DNA of 64,000 nt from NCBI RefSeq assembly GCF_003075435.1, contig NZ_QCZJ01000002.1, forward strand, positions 62,001 to 126,000, in the 5' to 3' direction. Below, in pieces: positions 54,547 to 62,952 of this stretch (the stretch's first letter is position 1; each line of letters starts with the position of its first letter). Below the pieces are notes generated by a model, which worked only from the letters and a program-made list of their open reading frames with translations, was not told the DNA's origin and made no database searches. Origin of the DNA: Terrimonas sp. Its GTDB lineage: Bacteria > Bacteroidota > Bacteroidia > Chitinophagales > Chitinophagaceae. A program made the position numbers and the translations under genes.

Positions 54547-56253
54547 TTGTCAGCACCACTATTATCCATACAAAATTTATCTATAAACTTCATTAATGAA
54601 AGCACTGCGACCCATGCGGTGCAGCAGGTATCTTTTACGGTAAGCAGAGGAGAAGTGGTAGCCGTAGTTGGAGAATCCGGTTCAGGAAAATCCGTTACAG
54701 CTTTATCTGTGCTGCAACTATTATCTTCTCCTCCGGCACAGTATAGTGCTGGTGAAATTCTTATCCATAGACAAGAAGGGGATAATACTGATATGTTGCG
54801 TGTTTCGGGCAAGCGGCTGCAGCAGCTTAGGGGAAACAGCGTGTCCATGATCTTCCAGGAGCCGATGACCTCGCTTAACCCTTTATTTACCTGCGGTCAC
54901 CAGGTTACGGAAGCGATCCGCATACACCAGAAACTCAGCCAGGCAGCGGCAAAAAGAAAAACAATTGCTTTGTTTGAAAAAGTAAAACTGCCTGATCCTT
55001 CGCTTATATATAACCGTTATCCACATGAGCTGAGCGGCGGACAAAAGCAGCGGGTAATGATCGCAATGGCGGTGAGTTGCGAGCCGGCATTGCTTATTGC
55101 CGATGAACCTACAACAGCGCTGGATGTAACAGTTCAAAAAAATATATTGCAGCTGATAAAAGAACTGCAGGCTGAAAAAGAGATAGCAGTTATTTTTATC
55201 AGTCATGATTTAGGGTTGGTGGCAGAAATAGCAGACCGGGTTATTGTGATGTACAAGGGAAGCATTGTTGAACAAAACACTGTACAAAACCTTTTTAAAA
55301 ATCCACAACATCCTTATACCAGGGCCTTGTTAGCCTGCCGGCCTGCAATGCATCCTAAAGGAAAGCGGTTGCCTGTGGTAAGTGATTTCATGAACAAAGC
55401 ACAACAGGTAAACGCATATAATGTTGAAAATACAATACCCGCTACGACGGCATCCGGCTTAAATAAAGCAGGTACCCAACCCCTGCTGGAAGCACAGCAT
55501 ATCAAGGTTTGGTTTCCGGTAAAAAATAACCCCGGCGCTTTTATTAAAGCTGTTGATGATGTAAGTTTTACGATTCAGCCCGGAGAAACACTAGGGTTGG
55601 TAGGAGAGTCGGGTTGTGGTAAAACTACCCTGGGAAGGAGTTTGCTAAGACTTGTTGAGCCAACAGCAGGAGCGATATATTATAAGGGGGAAAACCTGCT
55701 TTCGCTAAGTAACGGGTTGCTGCGGGAAAAAAGAAAAGACATACAGATCATCTTCCAGGATCCATATTCATCACTGAATCCACGGTTGACGGTTGGAAAC
55801 GCGATAAGGGAAGTGCTTACAGTACACCATATGGGCAGCAATAATACCGAGCGTAAAGAGATGGTAATTGATATACTGCTCCGTGTAGGATTAAAGCCGG
55901 AACATTATGATCATTATCCGCACGAATTCAGTGGTGGACAGCGCCAGCGGGTAGGCATTGCCAGAGCGTTGGTATTAAATCCTTCTTTTATTATTTGTGA
56001 TGAATCGGTTTCCGCGCTTGACGTGAGCGTGCAGGCGCAGGTGCTTAATCTTTTAAATGATCTGAAAGCAGCGTTTGGATTTTCGATGCTTTTTATTTCG
56101 CATGATCTTTCTGTTATAAAATATATCAGCGATAAAATAATGGTTATGTATAAAGGTAAAATAATAGAAGCCGGTAATGCTGAAGATATCTATAATAACC
56201 CTGCAAATGAATATACCCGAACGTTGATTGCAGCTATTCCAAAGGGAATTTGA
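54547..56253 (+). CDS. Fused double ABC ATPase (oligopeptide/dipeptide transporter type)
   Basis: This 568-residue protein joins two ABC domains of the DppD/DppF (OppD/OppF) family. The first has Walker A GESGSGKS, signature LSGGQKQR and Walker [13 protein letters not shown]. The second has [16 protein letters not shown] and [12 protein letters not shown]. It begins at TTG directly after the previous stop. No permease or substrate-binding protein gene is nearby, so the membrane partners are encoded elsewhere. The natural substrate is probably a peptide or nickel-type solute, not determinable. A long perfect palindrome begins at its stop codon. Confidence 0.9.
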   Translation: MSAPLLSIQNLSINFINESTATHAVQQVSFTVSRGEVVAVVGESGSGKSVTALSVLQLLSSPPAQYSAGEILIHRQEGDNTDMLRVSGKRLQQLRGNSVSMIFQEPMTSLNPLFTCGHQVTEAIRIHQKLSQAAAKRKTIALFEKVKLPDPSLIYNRYPHELSGGQKQRVMIAMAVSCEPALLIADEPTTALDVTVQKNILQLIKELQAEKEIAVIFISHDLGLVAEIADRVIVMYKGSIVEQNTVQNLFKNPQHPYTRALLACRPAMHPKGKRLPVVSDFMNKAQQVNAYNVENTIPATTASGLNKAGTQPLLEAQHIKVWFPVKNNPGAFIKAVDDVSFTIQPGETLGLVGESGCGKTTLGRSLLRLVEPTAGAIYYKGENLLSLSNGLLREKRKDIQIIFQDPYSSLNPRLTVGNAIREVLTVHHMGSNNTERKEMVIDILLRVGLKPEHYDHYPHEFSGGQRQRVGIARALVLNPSFIICDESVSALDVSVQAQVLNLLNDLKAAFGFSMLFISHDLSVIKYISDKIMVMYKGKIIEAGNAEDIYNNPANEYTRTLIAAIPKGI

Positions 56254-56295
56254 GATTAGCATTGCGAACCTTTCAAAGGTTCGCAATGCTAATCT
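56253..56295. repeat. Perfect 21-bp-arm palindrome
   Basis: The sequence from 56253 to 56273 is the exact reverse complement of 56275-56295, with a single C (56274) between. The core is TTGCGAACCTTT. The arms overlap the last base of the ABC gene stop. No T-tract follows, so it looks like a REP-type or cruciform element rather than a normal terminator. Confidence 0.85.
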
Positions 56296-56571
56296 GCACT
56301 AATAAAATGCATTGATGGCACTGTACTATTCTCATTTTTGATTATACGATATATGCCGCTTCCGCTATCATTATTATTGATATGCTGTTCATGGCAGTAG
56401 TCTAAGAGGTTGGGCATTTATTTTAATGGTGAGGAAATGAATGGTTTGAATTGTGTCAAACCCACCATTCCTTGATTTAAAATAAAATTAGAAGGCAAGC
56501 CTAACATGGCAAAAAGCAACTGCCGTGTTTAAAAAAAATAATAAAAGATAATAATTATCCTTACCTTTGCA

Positions 56572-56579
56572 CGCTGTAA
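56572..56579 (+). promoter_or_regulatory. -7 promoter box for queA (TACCTTTG)
   Basis: Exact TAnnTTTG match. Transcription would begin near 56586, just before the uORF and stem, leaving about 104 nt of leader. Confidence 0.55.
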
Positions 56580-56590
56580 AACAGCTATTT

Positions 56591-56662
56591 ACATGAAACC
56601 TGGTACCGTAAGATCAGGTTCCGGCAAGATTTCCCTCCCGCTTTTATGGGCAAGTTTCATGT
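56591..56662 (+). promoter_or_regulatory. Candidate structured leader of queA
   Basis: ACATGAAAC (56591-56599) and GTTTCATGT (56654-56662) form a perfect 9-bp closing stem around 54 nt. Inside, ACCTG (56598-56602) can pair with CAGGT (56615-56619), and CCC (56637-56639) with GGG (56648-56650), but the first competes with the closing stem. It does not match preQ1-I or SAM-I consensus as remembered. It could be a cis-regulatory RNA or simply reflect the uORF. Confidence 0.4.
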
Positions 56663-56664
56663 GA
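56593..56664 (+). CDS. Possible 23-codon leader ORF
   Basis: An ATG inside the left arm opens a frame, [20 protein letters not shown] then SFM and stop TGA at 56662-56664, ending 25 bp before queA. It overlaps the candidate RNA structure. It contains no Tyr, His, Asn or Asp codons, which are the codons read by queuosine tRNAs. Coding status is unproven. Confidence 0.3.
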   Translation: MKPGTVRSGSGKISLPLLWASFM

Positions 56665-56689
56665 CTGTAAACAAATAATAAACATCCAA

Positions 56690-57739
56690 ATGAAACTTTC
56701 GCAATTCCGTTTCGACCTTCCACTTAATTTAATCGCTCAACATCCGGCCAAAAAAAGAGAAGATGCACGTATGATGGTTGTGCATCGCGATACAGGCAAT
56801 ATTGAAAACAAGCACTTCCGCGATGTACTTGACTATTTTGATGATAAAGATGTTTTTGTAGTGAACAATACCAAGGTATTTCCTGCGCGTATGTATGGCC
56901 GTAAGGAAAAAACGGGTGCTAAAATAGAAGTGTTTCTGCTCCGCGAATTAAATCATCAGAATAAGCTTTGGGATGTTATTGTTGACCCAGCACGTAAAAT
57001 AAGAGTAGGCAATAAATTGTATTTCGGAGAATCAGAAGACCTGGTTGCTGAAGTAATTGACAATACTACCTCACGCGGACGTACCATCCGTTTTCTTTTT
57101 GATGGCACTGATGAAGAGTTTAAAACTGTTTTAAATACTTTGGGTGAAACACCTTTACCAAAATACATTAAACGCAAACCTGACGAGGAAGACAGGGAAC
57201 GTTATCAAACGGTATATGCAAAGCACGAAGGCGCTGTAGCTGCTCCTACTGCCGGTTTGCATTTCAGTATTGAGCTGATCAAACGTCTTGAAATAAAAGG
57301 TATACGTTTTGCTGAAGTTACGCTTCATACAGGATTGGGCACTTTCCGCCCTATTGAAGTGGAAGATCTGAGTAAACACAAAATGGACGCAGAATATTAC
57401 CGTATTGAAGATAAAGCCTGCGCTATCGTAAATAAGGCAAGAACATCAGGTAAAAGAATCTGTTCTGTAGGCACTACAACCATGCGTGCACTGGAATCAT
57501 CTTTTACAGCAGAAAAATTATTGAAGCCTTCTGAGGGATGGACAAACACTTTCATTCATCCTCCGTATAATTTTTCTATTGCAGATTCGCTTATAACCAA
57601 TTTCCATCTGCCTAAAACAAGCCTGCTAATTATGACCTGCGCTTTTGCAGGGTACGATCTTGCAATGGAAGCTTATAAAAAAGCCATAAAGGATAAATAC
57701 AGGTTCTTTAGCTATGGCGATGCTATGCTGGTGCTATAA
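56690..57739 (+). CDS. queA: S-adenosylmethionine:tRNA ribosyltransferase-isomerase
   Basis: This 349-residue cytoplasmic enzyme transfers and rearranges the ribosyl part of SAM onto preQ1-modified tRNA to form epoxyqueuosine. The family blocks are present: [18 protein letters not shown] at the start, [18 protein letters not shown], and [30 protein letters not shown] and [11 protein letters not shown] follow. It is full length. Its unusual leader (possible uORF plus stem) suggests translational or transcriptional control. A bidirectional terminator separates it from the convergent OmpA gene. Confidence 0.96.
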   Translation: MKLSQFRFDLPLNLIAQHPAKKREDARMMVVHRDTGNIENKHFRDVLDYFDDKDVFVVNNTKVFPARMYGRKEKTGAKIEVFLLRELNHQNKLWDVIVDPARKIRVGNKLYFGESEDLVAEVIDNTTSRGRTIRFLFDGTDEEFKTVLNTLGETPLPKYIKRKPDEEDRERYQTVYAKHEGAVAAPTAGLHFSIELIKRLEIKGIRFAEVTLHTGLGTFRPIEVEDLSKHKMDAEYYRIEDKACAIVNKARTSGKRICSVGTTTMRALESSFTAEKLLKPSEGWTNTFIHPPYNFSIADSLITNFHLPKTSLLIMTCAFAGYDLAMEAYKKAIKDKYRFFSYGDAMLVL

Positions 57740-57764
57740 TTTACCTGGAAATTTTTTAAAAAAG

Positions 57765-57796
57765 AAAGGTGAAAAGTCAAAGGATTTTTCACCTTT
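57765..57796. terminator. Bidirectional terminator
   Basis: AAAGGTGAAAA (57765-57775) pairs with TTTTCACCTTT (57786-57796) with T- and A-tracts on the two sides. It serves the convergent queA and OmpA family genes. Confidence 0.85.
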
Positions 57797-57860
57797 TGCT
57801 TTTCACCTCCAGATTGAATATATATTATATATCCCCGTCCCGAATATATATTTATCGTAT

Positions 57861-58541
57861 TTACTGGATCAGTACCATTTCAACCCTCCTGTTTTGTGCC
57901 CTTCCTTCCGTAGTACTGTTTGATGCTACAGGATCAAGAATCCCATTAGCTGATATCATGATCTGGTTTTCCTTTACACCTAACTCCACAAAATATTTTT
58001 TCACGTCTTCCGCACGCGATAAAGAAAGTTGTTGGTTATATTCAGCAGAGCCCCTGTTATCAGTAAACCCGGCGATGCTTACTTTTAAAGTTTCATCAAA
58101 TACAAGCCTATCAGCAAAAGCCATTACAGACTGGAATGATTCACTATCAAGCGCGTTGTGCTCATTCGAATTGAATTGCACGGAAGATAAAGCGATATAG
58201 TTTCCTGATTGTTTCAGTAACTTGTGCAACGTTCTGAAATTATTGTTGTAATCTTTAGATAATGAGGATTTTTTTGCCTCTGTTGTTGCGGTATTCTTTT
58301 CCACTTTTGCAGCAGCAACAGTCTTTATCACTGCATGCTCAGCAACTGAGGTTTCATTTGTAGTAGATTTGGCAGACCTGTAAACAGGAGCAATCTCCGG
58401 CAAATCTTCCCGGGTTATATATTTATCACCTAAAACTTTTGCTTCAGAAGCGGTTGCCACTTCTTCAGTATTGTTTACAATGATTCGGTTAATCTGGAAG
58501 GATAAAAGGATAATACCGGTGATAATTAATAAACTTTTCAT
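57861..58541 (-). CDS. OmpA family protein (226 aa)
   Basis: The frame is open from 58667, but the ATG at 58541 (MKSLLIITGIILLSFQ) opens a signal or anchor segment and is preferred. A low-complexity Ala/Thr/Glu linker (residues 20-95) leads to an OmpA-C domain: SVQFNSNEHNALD, IAGFTDNRGSAEYNQ, and the peptidoglycan-binding NQQLSLSRAEDVKKYF. The last block, RAQNRRVEMVLIQ, is standard. It probably links the envelope to peptidoglycan. It lacks the beta-barrel and TSP3 repeats of the protein at 30931. No operon partner. Confidence 0.86.
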   Translation of the reverse strand: MKSLLIITGIILLSFQINRIIVNNTEEVATASEAKVLGDKYITREDLPEIAPVYRSAKSTTNETSVAEHAVIKTVAAAKVEKNTATTEAKKSSLSKDYNNNFRTLHKLLKQSGNYIALSSVQFNSNEHNALDSESFQSVMAFADRLVFDETLKVSIAGFTDNRGSAEYNQQLSLSRAEDVKKYFVELGVKENQIMISANGILDPVASNSTTEGRAQNRRVEMVLIQ

Positions 58542-58758
58542 AAACGTGTTTTTAGGTCGTGATCGAATTAGTATTATCCCGCAATGGGAAAGTAAAATTA
58601 CTATGCAGCTTGTAGAAAACCGCATAATATCTCCTAAAAAGAAACACTTAGGGCTACTTTCTATCATACATCAAACAATACTTGTTGTAATGTTTAAACA
58701 CGAATAAACATATATCAACTGAAGGAGTTATTTACAGGTTTTCAAACCTAAAGCCAGG

Positions 58759-59058
58759 CTAAATTTTTTCTATTTGAGCAATTGCTTCAAAATTGATTGG
58801 ACCGTATATATGAGGGAATGTGTCTTCAATTGCGTTAGACCAATCATAGATCAATTGGCTGGTTAATTTGTCAGTATCAATGGCGAGTTTTACAAGATTT
58901 GTTTTACCGGAAAAATACCTGTTTAAAACATCGGGAATTTGCCTGTCTTCACTGCAGTGTATAAAACCTTCTTCCTTTAATGACGGAGAGACATAGTACC
59001 CCGTTTCCTTAGCTGCATCCCATTCAGGCTGGGTTGTAATGTGGTAAATAAGTGCCAT
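58759..59058 (-). CDS. DUF952 family protein
   Basis: This 99-residue cytosolic protein has the DUF952 blocks IYHITTQPEWDAAKETGYY, EEGFIHCSEDRQIP and FPHIYGPINFEAI. The His and Glu in the second block are the likely active or binding residues. The family function is unknown; the fold is related to ADP-ribosyltransferase-type folds in some members. It is the last gene of the aromatic operon, 22 bp after aroC, and may be only a passenger. Confidence 0.85.
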   Translation of the reverse strand: MALIYHITTQPEWDAAKETGYYVSPSLKEEGFIHCSEDRQIPDVLNRYFSGKTNLVKLAIDTDKLTSQLIYDWSNAIEDTFPHIYGPINFEAIAQIEKI

Positions 59059-59080
59059 AGCAATCGTTCGTAAAATGAAA

Positions 59081-60082
59081 TTACAATATACGTTTAATCT
59101 TTTGCTCTGCCATCATCAAATCGCAAAGTACAAAAGCGGTTACAGCTTCAAGAACGACCGGTACTCTTAGAGCAATGCAAAGATCGTGGCGGCCTTTTAC
59201 AGAAAAATCTTCCATCTCCCCGGTTTCCCAGTTAAGCGTGTGTTGTGTTTTTGGTGTACTCGATGTGGGCTTTATAGCAATACGGAAAACAAGTTCGTTG
59301 CCATTGGTAATTCCACCAACAATGCCTCCTGCATGATTGGTGATTGTTTTGCCACTCATATCCGCGATTGCATCATTATGTTCTACGCCAAACATTTTTG
59401 CAGCAGCAAAACCGGTTCCGAATTCAACACCTCTTACAGCAGGTATGGCAAACACCGCATGACTCAATAATGATTCTGCAGAATTGAAGAAAGGTTCTCC
59501 CAATCCAACAGGTAATCCGTTAACACGACATTCAACAATGCCGCCGATGCTATCTTTGGCTTCAATGGCTTTTTGCAGTCCTGCTTCTATATCTTTTTCA
59601 CCACCAATTTCAAGAATGGTAGCGGCTACATTAATACTGGCAGCATGGGCTAATAGTTTTTTAGCTATTACGCCTGCTGCAACAAGGGCTACAGTTAATC
59701 TTCCACTGAAATGACCGCTCCCCCTGTAATCTTCAAAGCCGCCAAACTTTTTTTGTGCCACAAAATCGGCATGGCCGGGGCGTGGCACTGATCTTTGTTT
59801 CTGATAATCTCCTGATCTTGTATTGTTATTTTCAAACAAAATCGTGATTGGCGCCCCGGTAGTGGTATCATTAAATATACCGCTTTTGAAAATGGGCAGG
59901 TCAGATTCCTGCCTTGGCGTTGTGCCCTTTTGTGTACCGCCTTTTCTTCTTTCTATATCTGCGAGAAAGTCATCCACCTTAAGCGATAGCCCTGCAGGGC
60001 AACCGTCTATGGAAATACCTACACTTTCTCCGTGAGATTCACCAAATATATTTATACGAAAAAATCTGCCGAATGAGTTCAT
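59081..60082 (-). CDS. aroC: Chorismate synthase
   Basis: This 333-residue flavoenzyme makes chorismate from EPSP, the last common step of aromatic biosynthesis. It begins MNSFGRFFRINIFGESHGES, the standard N-terminus with the GESHG motif. It contains GRGSGHFSGRLT-type FMN-binding sequence and the RPGHADF block. It is somewhat short relative to E. coli AroC, but all recognisable motifs are present. It lies 26 bp after aroA and 22 bp before the DUF952 gene in an operon. Confidence 0.95.
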   Translation of the reverse strand: MNSFGRFFRINIFGESHGESVGISIDGCPAGLSLKVDDFLADIERRKGGTQKGTTPRQESDLPIFKSGIFNDTTTGAPITILFENNNTRSGDYQKQRSVPRPGHADFVAQKKFGGFEDYRGSGHFSGRLTVALVAAGVIAKKLLAHAASINVAATILEIGGEKDIEAGLQKAIEAKDSIGGIVECRVNGLPVGLGEPFFNSAESLLSHAVFAIPAVRGVEFGTGFAAAKMFGVEHNDAIADMSGKTITNHAGGIVGGITNGNELVFRIAIKPTSSTPKTQHTLNWETGEMEDFSVKGRHDLCIALRVPVVLEAVTAFVLCDLMMAEQKIKRIL

Positions 60083-60108
60083 ATAACGGTAATGTATACT
60101 TGCAAAAA

Positions 60109-61404
60109 TTAATGTACGCTGTTTGCCGGCTGATGGGTTACCACGCCTGCATCCAGTTGTTTTATATCTTCATAAAAGTCGGGATATGATTTGTTCACGG
60201 CTTCAGCATCTTCTATCACAGTAGCACCATCTGCTTTAAGCGCAGCTACCGCACAGGCCATAGCTATACGGTGATCATGTCTTGAGTGTACTTTGGCGCC
60301 GGTTAACCCTTTGCCGCCATGCACCAGCATAATATCGCCATTCAATTCAACTGTCAACCCCATCTTACCAAATTCTTCCTGCAGTGTTAATCCGCGGTTA
60401 CTTTCTTTATGTGCAAGCCTGCTCACACCTTTTATGGTTGTTGTGCCATTGCAATAAGCCGCTAAAGCAACCAAAGGTGGAAACAGGTCAGGGCAATCTG
60501 TAGCATCAAAGCTAAAAGCTTTTAATGGCTTTGGTGATAAGCCGATATGGTCGCCATTGATTTTCATTCCGGCGCCGGCATCTTTTAAAGCCTCGAGTAT
60601 TTTTTTATCTGCCTGGGTTGATGTTTCGGATAACCCTATCACTTCAATATTACCTGCAATGGCGCCGGCAACCAAGAGAAATGCCCCGCCACTCCAATCT
60701 CCTTCAACGGTATAGGTTATTTTTCCCGGTTTATTTCTTTCTTTCTTTTCAAAATAGAAAGATTCGTAATTGTTATTTACCGGAACCTTCATCCCGAAGG
60801 CCTCCATCACTTTTAAAGTGAGATCAATATATGGCCTGCTCTTGAGATTGGTTACAGTAATGGTTATATCTGATGCATCCGCGGCAGCATACGCCATCAG
60901 CAAGCCCGTAAGAAACTGCGAGCTTAATGAGCCGTCAATGGTAATATTTTGGGGTTGAAGAGGACCGGTAAGGATTATCGGGAGTTTCCCTTTATTCGAC
61001 TCCACTTTAATGCCCAACTGCGGAAAAACTTCATCAAAAAAATCCATTGGCCGGGTAAGTAAACTGCCTTCACCATTGATGGTAACAGGGGTTTGGTTTA
61101 GAGCAATCAGTGGTGCAAACATGCGGATACCTAAACCGCTTTCGCCGCAATTCACATCCGAAGGCACATTTTTAGCAGTACTGTTTACCTCAATTTCGCT
61201 GGCAGATATATTATGCTGCACAACAGCACCTGAAGCTGCAATAATGCCCAGCGCTGCTTTATCATCATTGGAATGACCGGCATTGAGAATTGTTGTTTCA
61301 CCCCGGTGTATCAATGCTGCGGCACATGCACGCTGCATTGAGCTTTTTGAGGCAGGCGCCTGTATTTTTCCTGAAAGTGTTGATGGCTGTATAGTAGCAA
61401 TCAT
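60109..61404 (-). CDS. aroA: 3-Phosphoshikimate 1-carboxyvinyltransferase (EPSP synthase)
   Basis: This 431-residue enzyme joins PEP and shikimate 3-phosphate. The N-terminal PASKSSMQRACAAALI block, GESGLGIRMFAPLIAL, and the central NGEGSLLTRPMDFF fit EPSP synthases. The substrate-binding DGSLSSQFLTGLLMA and the late HDHRIAMACAVAAL block are intact. It starts 1 bp after the aroB stop, so the two are translationally linked. The N-terminus resembles class-I-like enzymes, and the substitution pattern is not sufficient to predict glyphosate behaviour. Confidence 0.95.
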   Translation of the reverse strand: MIATIQPSTLSGKIQAPASKSSMQRACAAALIHRGETTILNAGHSNDDKAALGIIAASGAVVQHNISASEIEVNSTAKNVPSDVNCGESGLGIRMFAPLIALNQTPVTINGEGSLLTRPMDFFDEVFPQLGIKVESNKGKLPIILTGPLQPQNITIDGSLSSQFLTGLLMAYAAADASDITITVTNLKSRPYIDLTLKVMEAFGMKVPVNNNYESFYFEKKERNKPGKITYTVEGDWSGGAFLLVAGAIAGNIEVIGLSETSTQADKKILEALKDAGAGMKINGDHIGLSPKPLKAFSFDATDCPDLFPPLVALAAYCNGTTTIKGVSRLAHKESNRGLTLQEEFGKMGLTVELNGDIMLVHGGKGLTGAKVHSRHDHRIAMACAVAALKADGATVIEDAEAVNKSYPDFYEDIKQLDAGVVTHQPANSVH

Positions 61405-61405
61405 A

Positions 61406-62425
61406 TTATAATGCCATTATTATTTTGTCTAATTTGGTTAAAGGTATAGTGTGAATTACGCCCTTACCTATTTTATCCAGTAGTATATAATTCATTTCCT
61501 TTCTTACCCTCTTCTTATCCATCTTCAATACTTCAATTGCTTTCTTTTTATTAAACTCAGCGTAAGTAGGCAACCCGTATTTTTCAAGAGTGGCAACTAT
61601 TTTTTCGGTTTGTTTAAAGCCACGCAATTTTGCTGATATTTCAGCGGCGTATGTCATGCCGATAGCAATAGCCTGACCATGAGAAAGCTCATATTGATTT
61701 TCCAGAGCATGACCAAGCGTATGCCCATAGTTGAGCAATTTCCTGTCGCCTTTTTCAAATTCATCTTTCTGCACTATTTTAATTTTAATAAGCGCATTGC
61801 GATGAATAAGTGAAGCCATTTTCTTTTTGTCTTTTCTGTAATCATCAATGGTATTCTTTTCAAGCTCTGCGAACATAGGGGCATCTTTTATAGCGGCGTG
61901 CTTGATAATTTCCGCGAAACCATTTTGCCATTCAGGCAATGATAAAGAATCAAGCAGTTTTAAATCGTGCAGAATGAATGATGGCTGGCGTATAATACCC
62001 ACCATGTTTTTATATACACCTACATCTATACCATTTTTCCCTCCTATACTTGCATCAACCATTGCCAGCACAGAGGTTGGCACAAATCCAAATGGAATGC
62101 CACGCATATATATGGATGCAACATATCCCGTAATATCTGTAATTACACCACCGCCAATACCAATCAATGTTGTTTTCCGGTCTGCTTCCATATTGAGCAT
62201 CTGCTCAATGATGGTATCAACTGTTGCCTGTATTTTATATTGCTCGCCTGCTCTGAGTACAATCGTATTCCAGTTTTTGAATTTTTCAGGATGTGCTTTA
62301 AACAGGTTTTCATCTGTAATGATAATGGCCGATTTGATGTCAACTATCTTCTTTAGCTGCGCAAACGTTGCATCAAAATAATATGTAGTAGAAGCTTTAC
62401 TGAAAGAATATGTTTCTGTGGTCAA
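61406..62425 (-). CDS. aroB: 3-Dehydroquinate synthase
   Basis: This 339-residue NAD-dependent, metal-dependent enzyme converts DAHP to 3-dehydroquinate. It starts at TTG (62425). The NAD-binding GIGGGVITDITGYVAS block, the metal-binding GFAEIIKHAAI and the LLNYGHTLGHALE block carry the catalytic residues. The gene lies 64 bp after the transposase gene. The transposase lies between it and aroF, so read-through from the aroF promoter must cross that gene. Confidence 0.95.
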   Translation of the reverse strand: MTTETYSFSKASTTYYFDATFAQLKKIVDIKSAIIITDENLFKAHPEKFKNWNTIVLRAGEQYKIQATVDTIIEQMLNMEADRKTTLIGIGGGVITDITGYVASIYMRGIPFGFVPTSVLAMVDASIGGKNGIDVGVYKNMVGIIRQPSFILHDLKLLDSLSLPEWQNGFAEIIKHAAIKDAPMFAELEKNTIDDYRKDKKKMASLIHRNALIKIKIVQKDEFEKGDRKLLNYGHTLGHALENQYELSHGQAIAIGMTYAAEISAKLRGFKQTEKIVATLEKYGLPTYAEFNKKKAIEVLKMDKKRVRKEMNYILLDKIGKGVIHTIPLTKLDKIIMAL

Positions 62426-62489
62426 GTTGTACTGGTTTATCGTTTGTTGTTTATAGTTTTATTTTACCTCCTGGGTCTTACCATCTCTT

Positions 62490-62927
62490 TCACACATTCA
62501 CCTGCAGCACCATTTTCTCAAATGCTGCCAGCTCTTCATCGATTGTTTTTGTTTGATGATATTCTTCCTGGCGGTTAATATATTCTATTGACTTATCTAT
62601 ATTGGAAGGGCTGACAGAATACGCGTAAAAGCTATCATCCCAGTCAAAAAAAGCGCTCAGGAATTTATTGTTATTAACCCAGTCTGCCGAATCTGTTTTC
62701 AGCTGTTTTATAACCTCTGCTATAGATTGATGTGGTGTTAATTTAACAACAATATGTATGTGATCCTGAATGCCATTTACAGATAGCAGCTGTATTCCTT
62801 TTGACAGTGCATGCTGTTTTAAAAACGGGAACAGCACTTTGCGAACAATAGCGCTTAGTAAAGCCTGCCTGTTAATGGTTGTCCAAATAGCATGTACATA
62901 AATGTAGGAATACTTTCCCGCCTGCAT
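62490..62927 (-). CDS. IS200-like single-tyrosine (RAYT-type) transposase
   Basis: This 145-residue Y1 transposase has the HUH motif DHIHIVVKL (His56, His58) and a catalytic-tyrosine block near residue 116 (SIEYINRQEEYH). The N-terminal YSYIYVHAIWTTINR is typical of REP-associated or IS200-like TnpA proteins. It is complete and lies in the aro operon between aroF/CM and aroB, with 25 bp and 64 bp on either side. No flanking IS200 stem-loops were certain; a weak CCTGA/TCAGG pair overlaps the upstream gene's stop at 62942-62957. It is likely domesticated or immobile. Confidence 0.85.
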   Translation of the reverse strand: MQAGKYSYIYVHAIWTTINRQALLSAIVRKVLFPFLKQHALSKGIQLLSVNGIQDHIHIVVKLTPHQSIAEVIKQLKTDSADWVNNNKFLSAFFDWDDSFYAYSVSPSNIDKSIEYINRQEEYHQTKTIDEELAAFEKMVLQVNV

Positions 62928-62952
62928 GTTCTCTTGCTTTTCCTGAGAAGGA

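Larger units (their letters stand above)
56254..56689. other. Intergenic region of 436 bp before queA
   Basis: It contains the 21-bp-arm palindrome, an 8-bp hairpin (ACATGGCA with TGCCGTGT, near 56503-56519, one G-U), a promoter box at 56572 and the structured/uORF leader at 56591. No other gene was seen. Confidence 0.6.

Noticed and set aside
61848-62381. A 177-codon plus-strand frame opposite aroB
   Set aside because: aroB motifs are complete on the other strand; the frame is a shadow.
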